From contig JAAYGH010000296.1 in the NCBI GenBank assembly GCA_012727825.1, positions 1 through 10,461 of the forward strand: a stretch of 10,461 nt of DNA, in the 5' to 3' direction. Made by a program: the position numbers and the translations under genes. This DNA comes from Trueperella sp. GTDB taxonomy: Bacteria; Actinomycetota; Actinomycetes; Actinomycetales; Actinomycetaceae. The notes beneath the pieces are model-generated. The model worked only from the letters and a program-made list of their open reading frames with translations, was not told the DNA's origin and made no database searches. Shown here piece by piece: positions 7,089-10,461 of the stretch. The first letter of the stretch is position 1, and every line of letters begins with the position of its first letter.

Positions 7089-7508
7089 CTACTGGTTCGT
7101 GGGTGATTTTGCGATATAGCCTGACGCCATGATCATCGCGATCGGTGCCTGCAGGCCCACCAGAATGAGGATGATAGTGGTGATGGTCTCGCGCCCGATG
7201 ATGAATGACGCGATCCCGGCAACAGCGACGACAAGTCCCGCCACGATCGCGGACCGTTGCAGGACTTTAATGCTCGAGCGTGAGGCTTCCTCCCACGGCA
7301 CCGGGCGACGCGAGGATAAGACGAGATAGGCGGCGCCCACAAGGAGGGCAAGCCCCGCTCCGCCAGTGATGAGAATTGGGTAGATCGTAGCGGTGGCCTC
7401 ATCGAGTGTCATGAGGACGACCAGGCCGATCGCGAAAATTGTGACTGACAGGAACGCCAACATTGAACCGATGCGGGCCAAGGCTAGCTTTGCGGAGGGT
7501 TCATTCAT
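7089..7508 (-). CDS. four-helix integral membrane protein of unknown function
   Basis: A 139-residue protein I do not recognise. Four hydrophobic segments are clear: about 13-35, 42-64, 86-105 and 108-130, in two hairpins joined by a charged loop (SSRRPVPWEEASRSSIK). No catalytic, metal-binding or transport motif stands out, and the N-terminus has no cleavable signal. The ATG at 7508 overlaps the mutY TGA (ATGA), with AAGG just upstream, so it is likely translated by coupling to mutY. The frame stays open upstream of this ATG, but that stretch is Arg/Pro-rich shadow of mutY and is not believable as protein. Small two-hairpin membrane proteins like this are common in actinobacteria and are often annotated as hypothetical; any link to DNA repair is unproven. 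Confidence 0.8.
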   Translation of the reverse strand: MNEPSAKLALARIGSMLAFLSVTIFAIGLVVLMTLDEATATIYPILITGGAGLALLVGAAYLVLSSRRPVPWEEASRSSIKVLQRSAIVAGLVVAVAGIASFIIGRETITTIILILVGLQAPIAMIMASGYIAKSPTNQ

Positions 7509-8386
7509 GGCCTTGATGCTAGCGGAAGTTGGAAGAGATCTCCGTGTTGCTCTACTAGGCCGTCGGCGAGCAGGCCGTCGAGTGCGGGGGCGAACCGTGC
7601 GAGCTCGAGGGCGGTGTCTGCCACGAGGTCGTCGTAGCCTGAGGGTGCGATGCGGAGCTGGGCCATGATCGCGCCGCGGGCTTGGCGGTTGGTTCCTTCC
7701 CACTGTTGGGGGCGACGCCGATGCGCGTGCTCGTCTGCTGGGCGGCCGGCTCGGAACCAATCGCAGTGGTCCGCGAGCGGGCAGCCCTCGCACAGCGGCG
7801 CACGAGCCGTGCACGTCAAAGCGCCAAACTCCATAATTGCGCCGTTCCACACAGCTGCCTCGGCGTCGGCATGCGGGACGAAACTCTCGGCTCTCTTGAC
7901 CTCCGCCTTCGTCTGGCTCGGGGCCGGGAGAGCATCACCGTGCCAGCGGGCGAGGACCCGGCGAATGTTTGTATCGAGCACGACGGAGCGTTTGTTGAAT
8001 GCGAACGCCATGACGGCGGCAGCCGTGTACGGGCCGACGCCCGGCAGCTCGAGAAGTTCCTCGTAGGTGCGTGGAAAACCGTCCGTGCGCTCAGAAATTA
8101 CGCGGGCCGACTCTTGCAGGCGCAGCGCGCGGCGGGGATAGCCCATGGTCGACCAGGAGATGAGAACCTCAGCGGGGGAGGCATGAGCGAGATCTGAGGG
8201 GGTGGGCCAGCGTTTCATCCATTCGCGCCACACGGGTTCAACGCGGTTGACCGGGGTTTGCTGGCTCATGATTTCGCACACGAGGATCGCCCACGGGTCA
8301 CGTGTTTTACGCCAAGGTAAATCTCGAGCGTGGGTGGAAAACCACTCGGACAGGACTGTGAATGCATGCGCGGGTGTTGGAGCCAT
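7505..8386 (-). CDS. mutY: A/G-specific adenine glycosylase MutY, short actinobacterial form
   Basis: A 293-residue base-excision repair enzyme that removes adenine mispaired with 8-oxoguanine or guanine. The catalytic Glu38 sits in CEIMSQQTPV, the helix-hairpin-helix is LPGVGPYTAAAV (114-125), and the catalytic Asp138 is in LDTNIRRVLAR. The [4Fe-4S] ligands are Cys192-x6-Cys199-x2-Cys202-x5-Cys208. In place of the LGYYARA segment of E. coli it has MGYPRRA, as I recall for mycobacterial MutY. There is no NUDIX-like C-terminal 8-oxoG-recognition domain; after the cluster come about 85 residues with a winged-helix-like tail (GTNRQARGAIMAQLR...), so it is about 60 residues shorter than E. coli MutY (350). 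A -10 TATAGT (8394-8399) places transcription start at or next to the ATG, and no ribosome binding site is present, so the mRNA looks leaderless. Its TGA overlaps the next membrane gene's ATG. Confidence 0.95.
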   Translation of the reverse strand: MAPTPAHAFTVLSEWFSTHARDLPWRKTRDPWAILVCEIMSQQTPVNRVEPVWREWMKRWPTPSDLAHASPAEVLISWSTMGYPRRALRLQESARVISERTDGFPRTYEELLELPGVGPYTAAAVMAFAFNKRSVVLDTNIRRVLARWHGDALPAPSQTKAEVKRAESFVPHADAEAAVWNGAIMEFGALTCTARAPLCEGCPLADHCDWFRAGRPADEHAHRRRPQQWEGTNRQARGAIMAQLRIAPSGYDDLVADTALELARFAPALDGLLADGLVEQHGDLFQLPLASRP

Positions 8387-8393
8387 CGCCCAT

Positions 8394-8399
8394 ACTATA
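8394..8399 (-). promoter_or_regulatory. -10 box of mutY, leaderless start
   Basis: On the minus strand the hexamer reads TATAGT (5 of 6 to TATAAT). Counting seven bases on places +1 at 8387/8386, directly at the mutY ATG (8386), and no Shine-Dalgarno sequence is visible. The -35 position (about 8417-8422) falls in a palindrome and does not look like TTGACA. Confidence 0.6.
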
Positions 8400-8410
8400 A
8401 GCGCTCGTGG

Positions 8411-8422
8411 GCGAGATCTCGC
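8411..8422. repeat. 12-bp perfect palindrome over the mutY -35 position
   Basis: GCGAGATCTCGC is fully self-complementary. It lies upstream of the mutY -10 box where the -35 should be, and shares its last C with the 19-bp palindrome that follows. This suggests an operator or a site for a regulator that replaces -35 recognition; that is inferred from position only. Confidence 0.55.
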
Positions 8423-8440
8423 GGCGAGCGTCGCTCGCCG
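8422..8440. repeat. 19-bp perfect palindrome over the -35 position of the divergent repeat-protein gene
   Basis: CGGCGAGCG-T-CGCTCGCCG has perfect 9-bp arms about a single central base. It ends 16 bp before the putative -10 of the plus-strand gene, covering its -35. Its inner half-site GCGAG...CTCGC is the same as in the neighbouring 12-bp palindrome, which suggests one DNA-binding protein may recognise both. Confidence 0.6.
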
Positions 8441-8456
8441 AAAGCCGGATTCCGGT

Positions 8457-8462
8457 TACGGT
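8457..8462 (+). promoter_or_regulatory. -10 box of the repeat-protein gene, leaderless GTG start
   Basis: TACGGT fits the actinobacterial TAnnnT -10 pattern. Its last base is seven positions before the G of the GTG at 8469, so the predicted +1 is the start codon itself. No ribosome binding site precedes the GTG, which agrees with leaderless translation. The match to TATAAT is only partial. Confidence 0.45.
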
Positions 8463-8468
8463 ATTGGC

Positions 8469-9791
8469 GTGGCTGACGACAAACCAAAACGCACGCGCAG
8501 ATCTACGGATTCTCGCGCACACGATGGTGCCCGAAAAGGGCAGCCACGCGCGCGCCGCGCAGATGGCGCGCCGCGCGAGGGACAGCGCCGGCGGGGCGAG
8601 GCGGCCCCAGGTCAGGGCCGTCCAGGATCTGCTGGCACGGGTCAGGCTCGCGCAGGTCAGACCAGAACAGCTCAAACCAGAACGGGCCAAACCCGCACAG
8701 GTCAAGCCCGCACTAGTCAAACCCGCACAGGCCAAACCAGAACGGGTCAGGCCCGCACTCGCGATGGGCAACCTCCCACGCGCGGGCGAGATTCCCGCGG
8801 TCGGGCGGCGGCAGGAGCAGGCACCCGTGCAGGCCAGACCAGAACGGGTCAAGCCCGTGCAGGTCAGGCGCGCGCCGGCAAAACAGCCCAGGCTCGAACA
8901 GGCCAATCTCGTGCCGGCGCAGGCACCCGTGCAGGTCAAGCCCGTGCAGGCCAAACGGGCCAATCCCGTGCAAGCCAGGCCCGGCAGGATGCGGGTCGCA
9001 CGCGCCGAGGCGCTCGCGGCTCGGCAGGTGCAAGGGCTGGATCGACTAAACGTCTGAGCGCTGCGGAACGGGACGCGGCGGCTCGCAGGTCGCGTCGAAA
9101 CAAAACGATTCTCTCCATCGTTGCGGTCGTGATTCTTGCGGCTGCGGCAGTCTTCTTCGTCATGCGCTACGCACTCTCGAAAATTGAGAGCCACACGGCT
9201 CCGGTCAGCCCAGTTGCGAAGTATGAACCCGTGGAATGCAGTGCGTCGATGCTGTCCACGACAGTCGATCGCATCGGCTCGCAGGCCGGTCAGCCGGTGC
9301 AGTTCACGACTACCCTCACCAACACGGGCGAGCGCCCCTGCTTTTTTGATGCAGCCGACCTCCGCCTGCACATCACGTCAGGCGATCAGATCATCTATGA
9401 CACGACCACCTGCCAGGCCGGTATTGGCTCAAAAACGCTACTTCTCGACACCGAGCTGACCACCAGCCAGCCGCTCCAGTGGAACGGCATGAACACGGGT
9501 GCCGGGTGCTCGGCACGATCGGTTGCTCAACCCGGCACCTATGTGGCCCGAGTATTCCTCGGCGGAGACGAGCTTCTAGACACCGGGATCGTGTTTGACC
9601 TCGGTAGCTCCCCGCAGCCATCCGAGCCGACTGAACCGGAACCCACCGACGACGCGATCGACGGCGAACCGGCGGACGGCGACACTGCCGAAAGCGACGA
9701 AAACACCGACGCACCTCCGGCCGACGAGGGCGTCCAGGCGCCCACCGAGGTGCAGTCCGGTGAACCTGAGGCAGAGGATACCGAGGGCTAA
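8469..9791 (+). CDS. single-pass membrane protein with Arg/Gly/Gln pentapeptide-repeat cytoplasmic region and acidic extracellular tail
   Basis: A 440-residue protein of unknown function. The frame is open further upstream, but I start at GTG 8469: the protein then begins VADDKPKRTRRS, upstream DNA is antisense to mutY, and a -10 box fits a leaderless start. Residues about 1-210 are very basic and low in complexity, rich in Arg, Gly, Ala, Gln and Thr, with repeats of the type GQ[TA]R[TA]. A hydrophobic helix spans about 214-236 (ILSIVAVVILAAAAVFFVM) with Arg/Lys on its N-terminal side, so the repeats should be cytoplasmic. The outside part (about 240-378) looks beta-rich and Ig-like, with FTTTLTNTGERPCFF and GTYVARVFLGG, and has Cys257, 291, 315 and 347, enough for two disulfides. 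Residues about 379-440 form a Pro/Glu/Asp-rich acidic tail. It is divergent from mutY and convergent with radA. Similar TM-plus-Ig-like proteins occur in other actinobacteria, to my recollection. Confidence 0.85.
   Translation: MADDKPKRTRRSTDSRAHDGARKGQPRARRADGAPREGQRRRGEAAPGQGRPGSAGTGQARAGQTRTAQTRTGQTRTGQARTSQTRTGQTRTGQARTRDGQPPTRGRDSRGRAAAGAGTRAGQTRTGQARAGQARAGKTAQARTGQSRAGAGTRAGQARAGQTGQSRASQARQDAGRTRRGARGSAGARAGSTKRLSAAERDAAARRSRRNKTILSIVAVVILAAAAVFFVMRYALSKIESHTAPVSPVAKYEPVECSASMLSTTVDRIGSQAGQPVQFTTTLTNTGERPCFFDAADLRLHITSGDQIIYDTTTCQAGIGSKTLLLDTELTTSQPLQWNGMNTGAGCSARSVAQPGTYVARVFLGGDELLDTGIVFDLGSSPQPSEPTEPEPTDDAIDGEPADGDTAESDENTDAPPADEGVQAPTEVQSGEPEAEDTEG
8640..8759 (+). repeat. eight tandem 15-bp units coding GQ(T/A)R(T/A)
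   Basis: Eight head-to-tail in-frame units of 15 bp follow the pattern GGY-CAR-RCC-MGN-ACN. They translate as GQARA, GQTRT, AQTRT, GQTRT, GQART, SQTRT, GQTRT, GQART. Synonymous differences between units (CAA/CAG, CGC/AGA, ACA/ACG/ACT) show the array is not freshly expanded. The unit is in phase with the gene, so unit gain or loss keeps the frame. Confidence 0.85.
8832..8987 (+). repeat. second, degenerate cluster of the same 15-bp repeat
   Basis: Units GQTRT, GQARA, GQARA, AQART, GQSRA, GQARA, GQSRA and SQARQ are interrupted by 3- and 2-residue insertions (GKT, GA, GQT). A GAGTRA block precedes GQ units twice (about 8814-8831 and 8916-8933), as if a larger segment was duplicated. A 72-bp non-repeat Arg/Gly-rich spacer separates it from the first array. 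Confidence 0.7.
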
Positions 9792-9807
9792 CGATCCTGC
9801 CGCGCCC

Positions 9808-9818
9808 GGCGTCACGCC
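9808..9818. terminator. short hairpin between two convergent genes
   Basis: The 27-bp gap between the repeat-protein stop (9789-9791) and the radA stop (9819-9821) contains GGCG-TCA-CGCC followed by TT. A 4-bp stem is too short to be convincing, but the place between converging stop codons is right for a shared terminator. Confidence 0.2.
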
Positions 9819-10461
9819 TTAGTTCACGTTGACCGGCAGGACTGACCGAGCAGCTTCTTGAACATCGGCAACCGCGCGCACCTTCATGCCAGTTGGCGCC
9901 TTGAGGTCGTCCCCAGTGATCGGCACAACCGCCGTATGAAACCCGAGCCGTGCTGCTTCGTTGAGCCGCCTTTGAAGACCGACGACCGGGCGTAACTCGC
10001 CCGTCAGCGAGACTTCGCCAATCGCAATGACACCCGGAGCAAGCGGAAGATCGAGAGCCGCTGATGCCAACGCCAGTGCAATCGCCACGTCGACGGACGG
10101 TTCGGACGCCTTCGCTCCACCGACGGTCGATACAAATACGTCGTTCCGGTCAAATTCAATTCCGAGCCGGGACTGGAGGACGGCGAGCATCATGGCCACG
10201 CGCGAACTGTCGACACCCGACGTGGTTCGGCGCGGTGGACCGGCTGCCGCCACCGACAGCGCCTGCACCTCAACCGGCATGGGGCGCCTGCCCTCGAGTG
10301 TCACCGTGACGCACGTGCCTGGCACGGTGAGGTTGCGCGCCGACAAGAACAGCCCCGACGGATCGGCCAATCCGTGAATACCGGAATCCACCAACTCGAA
10401 ACAGCCCACCTCGTCGGTAGCTCCGTAGCGGTTCTTCACCGCTCGAACGAGACGGAGCCGG
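9819..10461 (-). CDS. radA: DNA repair protein RadA (Sms), C-terminal part; 5' end beyond window
   Basis: The frame is open to the right edge and ends at TAA (9819-9821), giving 213 residues, a little under half of a RadA of about 460. The visible part begins RLRLVRAVKNRYGATDEVGCFEL, which contains the RadA-specific KNRFG motif as KNRYG, then continues into the Lon-protease-like C-terminal domain (VEVQALS, RRTTSGVDSSRV, FVSTVGG, EPSVDVAIALALAS, GEVSLTGELRPV). RadA is a RecA-like helicase/translocase that helps branch migration and processing of recombination intermediates; its zinc-finger and Walker A/B parts lie outside the window. An internal GTG at 10439 is not the start, because conserved RadA sequence continues upstream of it. 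Many actinobacteria carry disA next to radA, but that cannot be checked here. Confidence 0.95.
   Translation of the reverse strand, partial: RLRLVRAVKNRYGATDEVGCFELVDSGIHGLADPSGLFLSARNLTVPGTCVTVTLEGRRPMPVEVQALSVAAAGPPRRTTSGVDSSRVAMMLAVLQSRLGIEFDRNDVFVSTVGGAKASEPSVDVAIALALASAALDLPLAPGVIAIGEVSLTGELRPVVGLQRRLNEAARLGFHTAVVPITGDDLKAPTGMKVRAVADVQEAARSVLPVNVN

Noticed and set aside
7509..7850. Upstream extension of the 139-residue membrane protein
   Set aside because: The extension is Arg/Pro-rich sequence produced by reading mutY in another frame; the ATG at 7508 overlapping the mutY stop is the natural start.
8202..8468. An 89-codon N-terminal extension of the repeat protein, open in frame
   Set aside because: It lies antisense to mutY, has no coding character, and a better GTG start with a fitting -10 box exists at 8469.
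8640..8987. CRISPR-like regular repeats
   Set aside because: Units are 15 bp, tandem without spacers, in frame within a coding region, and vary synonymously, so they are a protein repeat.

Overview
The window reads as chromosomal DNA of a high-GC actinobacterium. The clues are a short MutY without the NUDIX-like tail, a stand-alone GNAT-type N-acetylglutamate synthase of the mycobacterial kind, GC-rich third positions, and two divergent genes that look leaderless. A full glpABC set points to a facultative or anaerobic lifestyle. An Actinomycetaceae-like host (Trueperella/Arcanobacterium type) is my best guess, but the genus cannot be fixed from this sequence.

Left half (1-5351, minus strand): one probable operon in the order glpA-glpB-glpC-small membrane protein-SMP-30/gluconolactonase family protein, the last running off the left edge. 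glpA and glpB overlap by one base, glpB and glpC are 2 nt apart, the membrane gene follows after 18 nt and the SMP-30 gene after 44 nt. GlpABC oxidises glycerol-3-phosphate to dihydroxyacetone phosphate and passes electrons to the quinone pool. The two downstream genes are not part of the textbook operon and are the main novelty on this side.

Middle (5352-7003): a 171-bp divergent promoter region holding three dyad or repeat elements, then, on the plus strand, a SorC-family sugar-sensing regulator overlapping an argA-type N-acetylglutamate synthase by 4 nt (GTGA). The regulator is the obvious candidate to control glpABC; why argA is coupled to it is unclear. A convergent 85-bp gap (7004-7088) carries a weak hairpin.

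Right half (7089-10461): on the minus strand, mutY and a four-helix membrane protein gene overlap by 4 nt (ATGA). Divergent from mutY is a 440-residue membrane protein with an Arg/Gly/Gln-rich pentapeptide-repeat cytoplasmic region, one transmembrane helix, an extracellular domain with four cysteines, and an acidic tail. Between these divergent genes lie two -10 elements placed for leaderless starts and two abutting perfect palindromes. Convergent to it is the 3' part of radA, cut by the right edge. mutY and radA are both DNA-repair genes.

Nothing here looks like a mobile element, CRISPR array, tRNA or rRNA. I did not find a clearly new defence or biosynthetic system. The best leads are the extended glp operon with its regulator, and the bipolar repeat protein with its palindromic leaderless promoter region.
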